The notes beneath the pieces are model-generated. The model was not told the DNA's origin, ran no database searches, and saw nothing but the letters and a program-made list of their open reading frames with translations. Both the position numbers and the translations under genes were made by a program. From contig OW028584.1 in NCBI GenBank assembly GCA_932294295.1, positions 12,187,938-12,251,937 on the forward strand: DNA of 64,000 bases, given 5' to 3'. The DNA comes from Alitta virens. Taxonomy: Eukaryota > Annelida > Polychaeta > Phyllodocida > Nereididae. Of this stretch, positions 12,550 through 25,240 are shown piece by piece (positions within the stretch are counted from its first letter, which is position 1; each line of letters starts with the position of its first letter).

Positions 12550-12722
12550 TGGGGTGTCATTATGTCCTGTATTTCTGCACCTGATGGGCTAATTAGGACA
12601 GGCAATGAGATGATGAATGAAACAGCCATCCAACTTAGGCTCAACTGAGAATTGAACCTGGGACCCTATAGATAATACCAGTGGTCGGAAGCCTAACGCG
12701 CTACCACTGAGCTATAGGCTCA
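12550..12722 (-). mobile_element. tRNA-derived SINE, family S1, copy 3
   Basis: Minus-strand copy. The 5' end reads AGCTCAGTGGTAGCGCG, an excellent tRNA A-box, and GGTTCAATTCTC serves as the B-box. The body shares CTAATTAGCCCATCAGGTGC with the other copies. Here the tRNA-like part carries a small insertion between the boxes (about 12667-12680). Confidence 0.85.
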
Positions 12723-12728
12723 AAACAT

Positions 12729-13021
12729 TTAGTTTCATTAAAAACAGCTTGTCAAATTACACCTAGACAAAGCTAGACAGCTTCTGCTATACGATGCTAC
12801 CTGCCACTAAACGGAACTGTCATGCTATAGCTGGCTAACCAAAGCTGGATCTTAAAGTACATGCAGCACTATATTTATGATATATTATATAAATATTTTA
12901 CTTTTTTTGTGGCGGTAGGTGGTAGCTGGCTATGAGCTATGAGTAGACAGAAGCAGCTGGCTTCAGCTAGGGATAGCTACATCCAGCTGTCTAGAGTTGA
13001 CCATATTTTATGAAAGTAACT
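12729..13021. mobile_element. MITE-like element, family P3, copy 1
   Basis: A 293-bp element bounded by TTAGTTTCATTAAAA at the left and TTTTATGAAAGTAA at the right, imperfect inverted repeats of each other. The next inner blocks (CTAGACAGCTTC / CAGCTGTCTAG) are also roughly inverted. A second copy with the same ends is at 22236-22536. No coding capacity. Confidence 0.75.
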
Positions 13022-14200
13022 GTATGCCACCTTAGTCGAAACTGCTCATGGTTAATTTTATCATTAGTCAAAACTGAAAGCATGAAGCTAAAAGACCATT
13101 TATATCAAAAAAGATTTTGTAATCCCCTGTCAGTCTGAGTTAAAGTAAACACTATGATGCTTTGAGCACACAAAACTAGTGACATTTTTGTTAACACATT
13201 TCCATGACAACCGTATGAAACTACAAGCAATGTTCATTAGTAAAGGGTAGAACTAAATACCCCACAGACAATAACCCTCCACTGCAGGGGGTAAAGCTCC
13301 TCCCCCCATTAAGGCAACACAAAAGGCCAGTTGTTAGCGACTGTGACATCTCTGTCCACCGTTGAGAGTTGATATCTTCGTTGGGGAAGTGAGATAGCTT
13401 TCCACCATGGAACAATAGGAAAAATATGGATATGAATTTATCGTTATGAAATTATGCTGAATATAATTTCTAACAACCCTTAAAACAAAAGCAGGTTGTG
13501 ACATTCGTTCCACAACATTTGACTTATGTTGTCACAATGTTTTAGTGTGGACCCTAAAAATAATTGTTAATCATATTTTAAAGTAATATTCCCAAAATTT
13601 ATTGCTAGAAGCATTCAATATTGTAGAACACGGTGATAACATGGACTTCCAAAAATTGCAGCAATCTTTGAGATAGTATATCTCACAGATATTACCCAAA
13701 TATTCGCACAACATTTAAATTATCATATTAACTAAAGTCATGTCAATATAAAGGTGTGGACCACACAAAAGCCCGCAGAAATAGTATAAATGATATCATG
13801 AAACAAACTTGTCAAAATAATTTCACCATGTGAAATACATTATAAAATATTGCAGCAACATTTCTACAATTATTTTTTGTATAATTTTTTTATAAATATT
13901 TTCCTAACATGCCATGGAAATAATTTAAATATATTGAAAACTTGTTTTTGTATTATCTTTTATACATTTATATATTTTCATGTCTATCCATTAATAATTT
14001 ATCTATTGTACATTTATTTATCTAATATATATTCATAAATTTTTTGTCTTTATATTATTAATTATACATTTATTGATTTTCATTTGGATTAGTTCGAGAA
14101 TTCTGCTGTTTGTTGTATTAATGAATTAAATGATTAATGAACAAATAATATAACTTAAAAGAATAGCCCTTAAGGACCCTTACCTGACATTTTTGATGTC
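13022..14200. other. Non-coding, no recognisable feature
   Basis: Very AT-rich, especially 13.85-14.1 kb. No credible exon. Confidence 0.4.
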
Positions 14201-14204
14201 GTCA

Positions 14205-14400
14205 GCATTTGGATGACCACTGACCACACCCGGATGTCAAAGGGGTCATTACAACTCGTGGGGTCACCTGGGCAGGGTAACTGACCACTTAGGTGGTGGT
14301 CTATGCCTGGCAGGACAGTTGACCCTACCCCCCAAGTTTGACCTCAGACTGACCACCATCTGTGCTGGCTTAGAGGTCACTTTACCGGGTCAGTTTGAGC
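14205..14400. other. GC-rich patch dense in TGACC/GGTCA half-sites
   Basis: Within about 190 bp there are roughly ten TGACC or GGTCA half-sites on both strands (for example TGACCACTGACCAC near 14215, GGGGTCACC near 14260, TTTGACCTCAGACTGACCAC near 14338, AGAGGTCAC near 14375). The surrounding DNA is strongly AT-rich. It could be a nuclear-receptor-type regulatory cluster or an old repeat; the sequence does not decide. Confidence 0.35.
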
Positions 14401-15538
14401 CTATTTCAAGCCCAAAATATACATTAATATTTGTCTATATTTTGCCCTATGGTACAATTCAACTGTTGTAGAGGCCATTCACTACCTGGCAGAAGAATTA
14501 CTTTGACTAATAATGATTGATACATGCAGAAAGAACTGTATGTGTGTTATTTTAAGATTGTAGGTATATGAATAAATAAATAGAATTTCCCATTGTCAAT
14601 TTTAGTAAATAATTAAAATCTTAATTTATGACTAAGACTAACGAGTTAGTCAGATTCAGTTTCATCGTTATCAGTCAGTTTACCTTACTGTGACTAACCT
14701 CATACTTGACATTGACTAACAAACTACCAAGTACAGATTAAAACTATGCTGGCAGTAATTTAGCAACACCTGGGTTATCTAAAACATTGGCTACTTTTTG
14801 GCTACTTCACTAACTTTCCAGTCGAAACAAAACTTGTAATTATACCATAGTACTTAGCAGGCTTGATTGAATACGACATTAAATAAACTATACATACATT
14901 TGTTTATTCACATGACATACATATGGGATGCGTGGGCTAAACTTCTGCTTAAATTTACTTGCACACATCTGGAAAGTTCCAACCACCCTTGATTGAATTA
15001 CATCAAGAGACAGGTGTGCTAAGTGCAGGTCACCAATACTCTTGAAAGAGACAGGTAGAAGCTGCCCCTGTCAGCTACTAGGTTCCTCTTTAATTAGTGG
15101 TGAAATTGCTGAAACATTATCCTGGTCCTCCTGGGTAATTTCGGCAGGTAATCAATCCATCGCTCCAAAACGCATCAGTTGCACTTCACCAGGAAGGTGC
15201 GTCAAAATGGAAATATATATATGTTAAAACCAGAATCAAAATATTATTTACTAGAAATTTAGTAAAGATATAACTGCCCTTTTGAACATTTGCACTGTCT
15301 TTAGAATGACTGCCATGTATTAAGTAGTTTTATGCTAAACAGTTAGCAGGCTTAGTCAATTGCTAGTATATTGTTAGTCATACTGACTAAGTTCTGCATC
15401 TGTAGTCGAAAGCATGCTGCCTCAGACAATATTTACTGATACGCCAAAAATTATATATCGGAGGCTGCAGTTATTCCAGCCAAACCGAAAATGCTTTTAA
15501 TATCAAAATCATCCTCAGTGTTAAAGAGGATATCAAAC
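14401..15538. other. Non-coding, no recognisable feature
   Basis: AT-rich with a GC-richer stretch near 15.0-15.2 kb. No domain-bearing ORF or repeat family member was identified. Confidence 0.4.
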
Positions 15539-15676
15539 ATGGCCGAATGTGCTACGTGTGTTCTCCATGCGTTTGGATAAACGCATGGTTTTCACCTCAT
15601 TTTAATTAGGCAAAAACCATGCGTTTTCCATGCGTTTATCCTTCTCATGGAAAACGCACGTGGCACATTTGGCCAT
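15539..15676. mobile_element. Palindromic MITE, family P1, copy 1
   Basis: Ends are ATGGCCGAATGTGC and GCACATTTGGCCAT. Inside, CCATGCGTTTGGATAAACGC faces GCGTTTATCCTTCTCATGG, and a second palindrome (AACGCATGGTTTT / AAAACCATGCGTT) surrounds a short AT-rich centre. Copy 2 lies at 28699-28849. It can fold over its whole length and has no ORF. Confidence 0.85.
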
Positions 15677-18600
15677 TTATGAATGAAAAACTAGCAGACA
15701 TTATATCATAATGAATGGCAACCAACTTTGAACCAATACTTTTCTGCACACTTACACCTAATTAAATTATTTTATTGAAGTGGGTGACAAAAACAATGAT
15801 CAAGTCCCAGTGGACTCTCATACAGATCGAAAGAGCAATGTATCTCCATTTGAGATCATGAGCGCTTTGTATTTTGACAGGGTTCTTTATGGTGTAGCCA
15901 CTGGCTATTGAAATGAGGGGGCATTAAAACTGGTTTAACTTTGTAGCCATATCAGGTGGCAGGGTACAGGCCGGTGGGCAAGCTCGAGTGTCCAAATGTG
16001 TCCCAGAAGTGTCCAAGCAGCCTGTGTGACCACTCAACCTTGGTCCATGGTCCGCTGATGTCCCTGTGACGATCGTGTACCTTGGGGACGATTTAGAGCT
16101 TAGTAAATTCAATACCATAGCTGACGAGTTAACAATGGTCATTCGGAGACCTCTGTCAGCACTGCAGGTCCTCGGACAATGACAGACAATGGACATGGCG
16201 CCTAAACAATGGACATCATGAAGCATTTGACACTCTTTGCAGAACTGCAGTCAAAGGCTTTTCGCGGGTTTACCAATTTGGTCATAGGATTTTGAGTCTA
16301 TATAGCTCAGACTCTGATAGACTCAGAGAGAGTTTAGTTATTGAGTTACACCGTATCATAATCATTAGCTTTACTGTGTTACAGGTTCAAAGCAGGAATA
16401 TGGCTGTAATTGTGACTTATAAATATGATATTGGTGACGGTTGTAGAATGTCATTGATAACAAAAAGCATTTCATTCATGCAGTGAAATTACTCTAATTA
16501 AGGGGAAACAAATTATGAAAGAAAAATTGTAACAGTTGGTTAAAAAAAAGTTGACTGGAATTTTGTTCTCACTAACTTTTTAGAAGCTATTAGACCATTC
16601 ACGGTATCTCATAAAATCCAATTGATTATTTTCTCTTATTGTTCCATCCATAAATGACTTTGAGCTGCACAAAATGTGTTAGCAACAAGTCAAATCCCAA
16701 CTTTCTAGCTGCATGATAAAAACACTTCTGCAAAACAATTAACTTAAAGTTTGCTATATTCTCCATTATAAGTTATGCTGCTTCTCAGTGAATGGTCATA
16801 GTAATGAGAAACTGGCAAAAACATTTAAACAAACATCATTGGAAAGATAGGAACCTTGAAAATGATTGGGGCAGAGTAGAAAGTTTGAGTTTGACTAATT
16901 AGTAATATTTCTATCCACACACTGGACACTATTTATGACAGTTTTACTAAACTCTGTTAAACAGAAAAGGTCTCCTCATGTTATATGTTTGATCAAAAGA
17001 GCTATTGGGTGAGATGTTATCAAAACCTGACTACATGTATAAACACTTAGGTCTTAACTCTTAACTGTTGTTGCAATTAAATGTGCAGTTTCCTTTTATT
17101 TCATGATTCCATTTTTGCCAGTTATTTTTTCGATAGCTTTAGCATTTGAACAATGGCTCTTTTCTCAGAATAAATAGTTTAGGAAAAAAGTTGAACCGGT
17201 GTTTATAAACTGTTGGAGAAACTAAACAATTTACATGGTGGTTTCAACGTAGGCTTTTTAAGGGCTACACAATGATAACCCACATCCTACTGTGTTTCAT
17301 TCATTTCCTCTCTAATAAGATACTGAAATATATTTGAATTTAAAAAAATTATAAAAATATCAACATTGAAGATATTTTTGGTTGGATTTTAAGAAGCCAA
17401 TTTTTGAGACAATTTGTTGGTGTGTAAATTTAATAATTTGTCCCCGTTGATATTTATTTACTAACAACATTAATATTAGCTGACAAGTTAATCAGTCTTA
17501 TAGACATTGATGATTTATTTAAGATGAAATGCAGTCAAGATATCATTATTATTATAAATGATAACTAAGGCTGATTTACTTAATTGTCAGCTCAAAAACC
17601 TGCATGATAAAGAACAGAAATTCTCTTGCAGGTTCTGTCAAATTGAACTGTCATACAGTACACTATTTTTACACAAAATAACAGTGCAAGACAGTTGCAA
17701 AATAAGTATATTCCTAGTGTTGATCCTTGTCTGATCCCTGCGCCAGTAGTTGGTGTAGTTGACGCCAGATGTCAGACTGATGCAGCTTCGCCACCAGGTG
17801 CAGTCCTGCAGGACAGGAGCATCAACTGCATGAGCATATATTTTTGCATTTCCATGGGAAAAACAAAAAAAAAGTGATTTTGGTAGCCCAGTTTGAGATG
17901 CATAAACTGTGATTTTTAAATGAAATATTTCTGCTTCCTGTTTTCGTCATGTTATGTCATGTTACCAAAACAATTTCAGTCAAAAAAATTAAAAAGTAAA
18001 ATACCAAATCTTGTAAAATGCCAAAAACCTATCGAGTTTCAAGCTTCCATGACACAGAAACATAAACAAATGATTTCGATAGGGTATTCTGTAATATTTT
18101 TGTTACGTAATTCTGAGACCCCCCTGCTTTTTATGTTCTGTATACATATAATTTCAAAACAAAGAGAAGGGGAAAAAGTTGTTTTAAAACATCTGAGTTG
18201 TCTCTGTATACACTAGTAACCATGGCAACTAGTGCACGAGCTCCACGTGATGTTCCCAGACAGCATGACTTCACTTTCAAACAGGGGTCGTTATTTAGGA
18301 GGGTGTGTAGGGAGGGGTAAAACTTAAATGCTGTGTTAAAGAGAGCTAAAAAATGACCTAAATATAAGTTATACACAAAGTCTGCGATATGGAAATCACC
18401 GCTGTTTCTGATTTCGTATTTATACCAATATAGTAAACAAACTTTGATTTTTGACACCCCTTGGTATTTTCTTGAGTAAGCGATAGCCCTGCACCCCTCC
18501 CCACTCCAGTGAGCCTCAACAATGACCTGGGCACTCTCCACTTCAGAAAACATGGCGGTGCATGGAGAGACCCACACTATATCGTCTGCAATTGTTTCGT

Positions 18601-19310
18601 AACTATTTAGACGACTGAATCGCGCACACGTTTTGAAGGAAAGTTGCTAAGTTGGCTGCAAGTAAGTGATTTGTGAAGTATAACATATGTGGGGTAACTG
18701 ACTCGCTAGCTAGAGGGCTGTAAACATTTCTAGCTGCATGCAACGAGCATGTAGTGAGTGTATAAGCTGGGTCACTCAGTCGTGGGGGTGAAGTTTATAT
18801 GGGGTGCAGTCTACAACCCCCTAGCAGTACAAGTGCAGTGCACGGATCAAATTTTGTGTCTCCAACCTCCAGGACAAAATAATGTAGGTATTAGATTATT
18901 GTGTCGTATTGTTTGCATATTAAGGCCGTAAAACTCAGACATATTAAAAGGTTATTCCATGTAGAGTTTACTTTACCTTTTGACTGAGATTTGAGAACGT
19001 ATGTCTTTATGTAGTGACATATGTTTACACCCCCAAGTCACTGGCCAGGCATTCAAACTAACCGCCACAAATGCAGGAATGTAGGCCTATTGGAATGCGT
19101 ATGCAAATAATGCTTACAAAGTTTCCAGATTGTACTTTTTGCTGAATGTTTAATCAACTATTGAAAAATGAAAAGAATACCTAATTTCCTTAAATAAAAT
19201 ATAGTTTTAAATAAAGCCAATCATGAAGTGATTCTGAAATAAAAATATATAATAAAAAAGAAAAGATGCCAGTCTCGTATTGACGCAGGGTCAAATGCAC
19301 TGACTGGAAT
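15677..19310. other. Non-coding, few weak signals only
   Basis: No recognised protein domain. A GC-richer block at 15.95-16.2 kb and a 60-codon frame at 17695-17877 (rich in Pro, Val, Ala) could hide an exon but lack supporting homology. At 18662 a sequence CAA|GTAAGTG could serve as a 5' splice site after a moderately CpG-containing stretch (18.5-18.66 kb); I could not connect it to any exon. Confidence 0.35.
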
Positions 19311-19506
19311 CTATCTAACTATCTATATATATATATATATATATATATCTGTCTATCTATTTATCTATCTGTCTATCTACATATCTATCTTCCTACCTAC
19401 CTATCTATCTATCTTCCTACCTATCTATCTATCTATCTATCTATCTGTCTACCTATCTATCTGTCTATCTATCTACCTATCTGTCCATCTATCTATCTAT
19501 CTATCT
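19311..19506. repeat. TA and TATC microsatellite
   Basis: A (TA)n run at about 19325-19348 is followed by (TATC)n with CTAC and CTGT variants to 19505. Confidence 0.95.
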
Positions 19507-21021
19507 TACAATTTGGGGACCACTTAAATAACATTGTTTATTACCATCAAATACAATATTTGTTTGCTTATCAACTTTGACATATTCCAACATGTTACAC
19601 TCAATAACATAATTGCCAGAATACCCAACATGTTCATCAAGTAATTTGTAACATAAGTTATTTATTTCAGTATTAAATAATAAGCAATTTTATGACATAA
19701 TCGCAAGCATTTTTTCCCCGAAAAGAATTGGGTTCTGCTAACAGCATGTTTTATTACACATAGCAATAAACATTTGGTATGAATTGAAGTGACAGTAATT
19801 TTGCAGTTTTTTTCTTCTTTAGCAATCACACACTTCAGCTGTTGTTTTTTAATAACTCTGAAATCTTAGTCATATTTTTACAGTAACAATTTTTTTATTG
19901 TATCGTAATATTTTGCACTTATAATTTTTTTACATGTTATATTTTTCATGTTTCATAGATAACACCCTTATCGGATTTATTTAATAATGCCATTTGTTTG
20001 TTTATTTTTATTTTTTTATGAAAATCTGGATTAATGCTAGATTAGATATCTTTAAATCTCTTTTTATGTAATTGGCCATTATTCTATTATTTATTCATTT
20101 ATTATAAATTTGTTTTGCAGTTAGCTCATGTTACAATTTTTATTTTCAGATTATAATTATTTACTAGTTACTGGATTCCTTCTGGTATGGTGAGTTAAAT
20201 TATTTATTTATTTTTTTATATCCATATTTTCTATATTAAAAGCCTGGTCTAAAAAAATGTCATTCCTTCTCCGATGATTAGTAACAAACACTAGTCCCAG
20301 TCAGTCTCGATTAGACGCCGGGGGGAAGTGCCCCTCTTAAATATAAAAGTCCCAGCTTGTTTGTAATTAAGACTATACAATGTTAATTGATTGACTAGTA
20401 CTTAAATTGTGACTTAATTGTTTATTTGTAAACAGATTATACATTGCTCTGATAACAGTTCTATAATGATGAAAATACTAAACACAGCACATAAATAAAT
20501 AGATAAACAAATAACTGGCATAATATTTATCTAGAATAACCTTTCTTTGAATAAAGTATTAGCAATATGATTTATGGAAAAATAAAAATAAATTTCAACT
20601 ATAAAGAAAAAATAAACTAAAAATGATGAATAATATTACAAAAGGTTTTCAAATTTACAACAAATAATAAAAAAAATAAGTGCTACCCATTATTTTGTTG
20701 TATTATTACATGACAATAAGAAAATTATCATGCTAAAATTATAAATCAAATTAGCAAAAACCCCATATGATTCTTATCAATGATATCTCCATCTTCGTCC
20801 TAGGACAGTTCTAAAAACATCTTAAGCTGAGATACTGAAGTGTTCAAGGGGTGCAGATATTCCTGGGGTTGACACCATCATGTTTCATCCCCTTTTAGCT
20901 TTTTGGAATCACCCAAGCGTGAAGAACCCCAGTGGGGTGGACAGGATTTTCCAAATATGTCTTTTTTCACCCAACCTTAGCTGGTGTTGATTTGCATTGG
21001 ACTTTTAGGGACTAACTTTGT
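19507..21021. other. Non-coding, very AT-rich
   Basis: Extremely AT-rich with no credible exon, RNA gene or repeat family member. Confidence 0.4.
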
Positions 21022-21028
21022 TTATCCC

Positions 21029-21204
21029 TTGTACTCGGTGTCTATGCTGAGGTAAGTAAAAGATCCCACCCCATGGGGTAAATGTGTAACATGGGTGGAC
21101 TCCTCCTCTCTCTCTCTCTCTCTCTCTCGCTCTCTCTCTCTCACACACCTCATCAATCAACCCTCTACAGTGGCAAGAACTTGCCTTAGAGGGCTGCACT
21201 TCCC
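21029..21204 (+). mobile_element. Dispersed repeat R1, copy 1 (interrupted)
   Basis: Begins with TGTACTCGGTGTCTATGCTG and GCATGGGGTAAATG-type sequence, is interrupted by a (CT)n run at 21101-21143, and resumes with CATCAATCAACCCTCTACAG and AGAGGGCTGCACTT, both of which also occur in copy 2 just downstream. Probably a short non-autonomous element; the family is not identified. Confidence 0.65.
21101..21143. repeat. CT dinucleotide microsatellite
   Basis: About 40 bp of (CT)n with one CG interruption, lying inside R1 copy 1. Confidence 0.9.
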
Positions 21205-21205
21205 A

Positions 21206-21209
21206 TATG

Positions 21210-21240
<31 letters not shown>

Positions 21241-21254
21241 TTATCTATCTATCG
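21206..21254. repeat. ATCT tetranucleotide microsatellite
   Basis: Short (ATCT)n immediately 3' of R1 copy 1, possibly seeded by the element's tail. Confidence 0.9.
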
Positions 21255-21354
21255 TATCCATCAATACACTTAAAATATTTTTGACAGGAATATTAGTTCA
21301 ATTTTCCAAACACTGGTCGCTCTTCATCGCACGAGACGCCAAACTGGAGGTGCC

Positions 21355-21612
21355 ATGTACTCGGTGTCTATGCTGAGGCAAGTAAAAGACTTCCACTCAT
21401 GGGGTAAATGTGTAACACGGTGTTGACTCCAAAACCGCCTTATCATCTCATCATTACGTCTGCCTCTGGCTTGCAGCTGGTCGGATATAAGCTGACTAAG
21501 CTACAGACCCAGTAGGATTGACACATTGAACGTTGAAAATCAATCAACCCTGGTGAATGGCAAGTACTTGCCTCTAGAGGGCTGCACTGTCCTGATCGCA
21601 AGTCTGGCGTGA
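21355..21612 (+). mobile_element. Dispersed repeat R1, copy 2 (longest)
   Basis: The most complete copy. In order it has TGTACTCGGTGTCTATGCTG, GGGGTAAATGTGTAACACGG, TTATCATCTCATCATTACGT, ATAAGCTGACTAAGCTACAG and AGAGGGCTGCACT. Related sequences occur at 25138-25240 (+) and on the minus strand at 25793-25931, 30681-30862 and 33403-33531. Confidence 0.75.
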
Positions 21613-22235
21613 TTAAAACCGCACCTTTCTTGTCGATAAGATAAACATTAATTATCTATCCAAGCAATCAAGTTGGTCATGCTGCTGGCATCCATATTTT
21701 TTGTCACCTGCCATATTTCTAGCATGTTTAGCAAGCAGGCACTGTTATTAATACATATTTATTTGTATCAGCCTTATTAAATGACATCGCATAACCTTAA
21801 ATATCCTTTATGTGACACTGGGGCATGAAAAACAATGAATATCCAATGAAAGGGGTAGATTTACACCTATTGGGGGTTTAGGAAAGGGGTATAAATCTGT
21901 AGGGTGGTCAGTTACACCCCATATGACCTCCAAAGGACTTTAATAAACTGTGTACACAAATCCTCGACTTGACCAGCATACTAATAAGACAATGAATCGA
22001 CGATGAATCGACAATGAATTGACAAAGAATTGACGATGGATATGTCAATAAACAGAAGCTAACAACATAGGATGCTCGGCTTAATACATTCATGACTGCC
22101 AATATGATACAGTAAACTCTGTAGTCACTATGACTAATATGACTACCCCTTTGTGATTGACTACAGAGAGTCGTCAAAATGACTAGGGGTAGTCAAAATT
22201 GACCTCCATGATTACAATTGAGTGCCATACTACAC
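21613..22235. other. Non-coding, no recognisable feature
   Basis: Contains a short direct repeat around 21990-22030 (GACAATGAATCGACGATGAA type). No exon was recognised. Confidence 0.4.
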
Positions 22236-22536
22236 TTAGTTTCATTAAAAACCGCCTGTCAAATTAAAGCTAGACAACTTCTGCTATACGATGCTACCCT
22301 AAATGGAACTGTCTGGCTATAGCTGGCTACTCAAAGCCAGATCTAAAAGTACATATTTATGATATATTAGATACATTTCTTACATTTACCAAGGTTTAAA
22401 TTTTTTCAGTGGTGGTAGGTGTAAGCCGACTATAAGCTAGGAGTAGACAGAAATGGCTGTCTTTAGCCAGTTATAGCTACAGCCAGGAATAGGTCACTAC
22501 AGTTGTCTAGAGTCGACCATATTTTATGAAACTAAC
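22236..22536. mobile_element. MITE-like element, family P3, copy 2
   Basis: Ends TTAGTTTCATTAAAA and TTTTATGAAACTAA form a terminal inverted repeat. The body (TTCTGCTATACGATGCTACC; TATGATATATTA; GTCTAGAGTCGACCATATTT) matches 12729-13021 in the same orientation with scattered differences. Confidence 0.8.
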
Positions 22537-24938
22537 CGCATATGACTACAGTAGAATAAAAAAAAAATGTCCACCCACTTGTTTTTTCGGTCTTATTTTT
22601 TAACATAAATAGCATGGAGTAACAAAAATTGACGTAAATGCTATGCTAACTGTCACAAATCAATCAATTTGAATTTCAATGTTACAAAGAAGACTAGCCC
22701 CCCCCCCCCCCCCTCCCACTTTCCCCCTTTTGTTGATTCCAGCAAGTATTTCTCGTGTAGTGATGACCAGTGAATGGCATGGAGATTTTTAATTGATACT
22801 TTTATGGTGGTCTATTGAATATTTCCACGGATTGGCATTGGGCCTACAAAACACTTTCATAATCTAAATTTTAAGACTAAAATAATAAAATTATTCTAAT
22901 TTTTTGACAGTCAAAAAATAGTCGCATCAAATACAAGTTATGACGGAGCATTCAACAAATTTGTGTTCATAATTCATATGCATTTAAAAAAAAAAAATTA
23001 TTATTACTATTAAATTTTTTTTTATTGGACTTTGTCTAGATTGCCTGCCTACCATAGTCATAGTGGGCAAAGGAGTCAGTCATTATGATCAAAGGTATGC
23101 TTATAATTATAGGTCGTCATTATGACTACATGGTCACAAGATTGACCAAATTGTTATAAATATGAACATGTCTGTACCATGTAAAAATGTCTACAAAGCC
23201 AGTTGTTTCCCAGTCGTGGAGAACCGCTATGCTATCGGCTGTTGAATTTAAGAGCACCACTCGAATTTTGGAGTATATCTCTACTCTCTCGTGTTTGATA
23301 TTATGCAATATGTCATATTTTGTTTGACAAGCACTTATATTTGAAGGTATGTTGTGTACGGTAAAATAAACAAATTGAAAACTCAGAACTCAGAACTCAG
23401 ACTCAGAAGCTATTTATAATCCACAAAAGATTTAACTTTTACATGGCAATTTAATTAGTAATAAGTATACAAAGAAAAACAATATCTATATATATATATA
23501 TATGTGTGTAAATTTCTGAAGAAGGGGAGACTTCCTTAAGACATGTACAGTCCCTGATAGGCAGCCACACTAAATAGAACAATGTCAATAAAACTGAATG
23601 ATACTTATTAAGACACTCAGATATGTAAACAGACAGCATGAAGCAATACAGGTATGTAGGCCTACTAGATTTCACGATTTAATTAAATGTAATATTTCGT
23701 AGGTCATATTAAGCCTTCATTTTGTAGCACCAGTCATGAATGTGACGATCACTAAAATTATGATTGTGTGTGAATATCTATGCTCCACTAATTCAAGGTA
23801 ATTGAGGCCGTGGGTAGCCATTTTGAACGCCTCTTATGACGTCACAATGTGATGGATTCCTTGGGAGGCTTGATACAACAGGCGGAACAGCACCGCCCTG
23901 CCCCAACCCCCCTCAAACCTCCCCCACTCTCAAACCTCCCCAAATATGATCAATAAATATTGGGTGGCTGGATGTCCTTGGTCATTTCGGCTCGTGTATT
24001 TCAATGGTCAAATCGTCCTGAATGAAACGGCATGGTCGTTCTCGTGTATACATCATCTGTCAAAAGCATTGGATAGAATGATCCAACTAGATTTTGGTAT
24101 ATATCATAGCTAGGCTGAACAAGAGCTCCCTATAACACGCTGATCATTGAAAGCCCCCGGCTACTAATCGAACATAAATTGTATATTATGATAAAGCCTA
24201 ATATATGGATTCAATTTGGATTGCTAGTTTTACACAATGGCAGGAATTAGGTGAATGGTCAATATTGTGAATTTCTACCATACACTGTTATCTTGGTGAT
24301 TTCTCCACTCCAAGCAATATGGAAATTATTATTTAATGATCTTCAATATATAGATATCCTTGATAATGTCTACGATAATCTATATTTATCTATATGATTT
24401 TAGCAAGGATAGATTAGGTATCCAATGGTGTCATATAGGATTATATATATATATATATATATCCCTTTTCAATTGAATAATTATTTTTTTTATTGTAGAG
24501 TATATAAGGTGTTTAAGACTTTTAGTAAGTAAATTGTTTTTGTCATGAAATTTACTGCAAGTGAGCAGGCTAAACAAAAAATTAACCTGCAACTAACCTC
24601 CTCTAAGAAAAAAAGAAGATAATTCGTGCAAAATGTCACAGTTAATAAACACTACAATTGTATTACCTTAAATATATTACCCTAGCTTGATGGTCCAATC
24701 AGAACTCAGCGTGTTGAAGCGCTAACCAATCAAAACGCCGCATGGGGCTATTCCCATGCTGGTAATGACGTCACAGGGTGATCCCATTATTCCCTCCATG
24801 GGGCAATTCGAATGGAATTGGGTGTTGAGGGTTAATCTCCTAGTGTCTGCACCCCCCGGTAGGAGGCCGTCTAGTATGCTCTTTTGCAGATTTCCCTGGT
24901 TGACACAGGATTAGTAAAAGCTTATCTGCAGAATAAAC
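22537..24938. other. Non-coding; CCAAT/CRE-like motifs near 24.7 kb
   Basis: Mostly AT-rich. A poly-C run lies at 22699-22713. Sequence at 23.8-23.95 kb and 24.69-24.85 kb is GC-richer and contains TGACGTCAC twice, with CCAATCAG and CCAATCAAAACG; these are promoter-like elements but could equally be fragments of the P2-type repeat. No coding exon recognised. Confidence 0.35.
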
Positions 24939-25010
24939 GGTTGGGTAGTTTAGTTGTTAAGGTCTTTCTAGCTCCGTTAAAGGTCCTGGATTCGATTCCA
25001 ATGCTTGCGA
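24939..25010 (+). mobile_element. tRNA-like head of a SINE
   Basis: The segment reads like a degenerate tRNA: an A-box-like GGTAGTTTAGTTGTTAAGG and a B-box GGATTCGATTCC at proper spacing. No clean acceptor stem is visible, and a GATA tract plus R1-related sequence follow, so this is better read as a SINE promoter than a functional tRNA gene. Confidence 0.55.
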
Positions 25011-25027
25011 ACTGTTTATATGCAGCT

Positions 25028-25076
25028 GTAGATAGATAGTTAGATAGATATATAGATAAATAGATAGATAGATATT
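25028..25076. repeat. GATA microsatellite
   Basis: Short (GATA)n with interruptions between the tRNA-like head and the R1-related body. Confidence 0.85.
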
Positions 25077-25137
25077 GACAGGTCAGTGGTATCTCAGAAT
25101 CATTTGCATGATTCGTTTTAAAATTGGTGGTGCCAGT

Positions 25138-25240
25138 TTCCAGTGTCTATGGTAAGGCAAGTAAAAGACCCCACCCATAGGTAAACGTTTACAATGAGAT
25201 GCCTCCAACATTATCATCACATCATTACATCCGCTTGAGG
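25138..25240 (+). mobile_element. Dispersed repeat R1, copy 3 (diverged)
   Basis: Shares AAGGCAAGTAAAAGACCCCA and ATTATCATCACATCATTACA with the other R1 copies. Its position 3' of the tRNA-like segment suggests R1 may be the body of that SINE, although other R1 copies lack the head. Confidence 0.6.

Noticed and set aside
18131..18577. 148-codon minus-strand frame
   Set aside because: Has an ATG, but no conserved motif, and its composition does not look like a protein domain; a chance frame is more likely.
24939..25010. Functional tRNA gene
   Set aside because: A- and B-box-like sequences exist, but no clean acceptor stem or terminator is seen; better explained as a SINE head.
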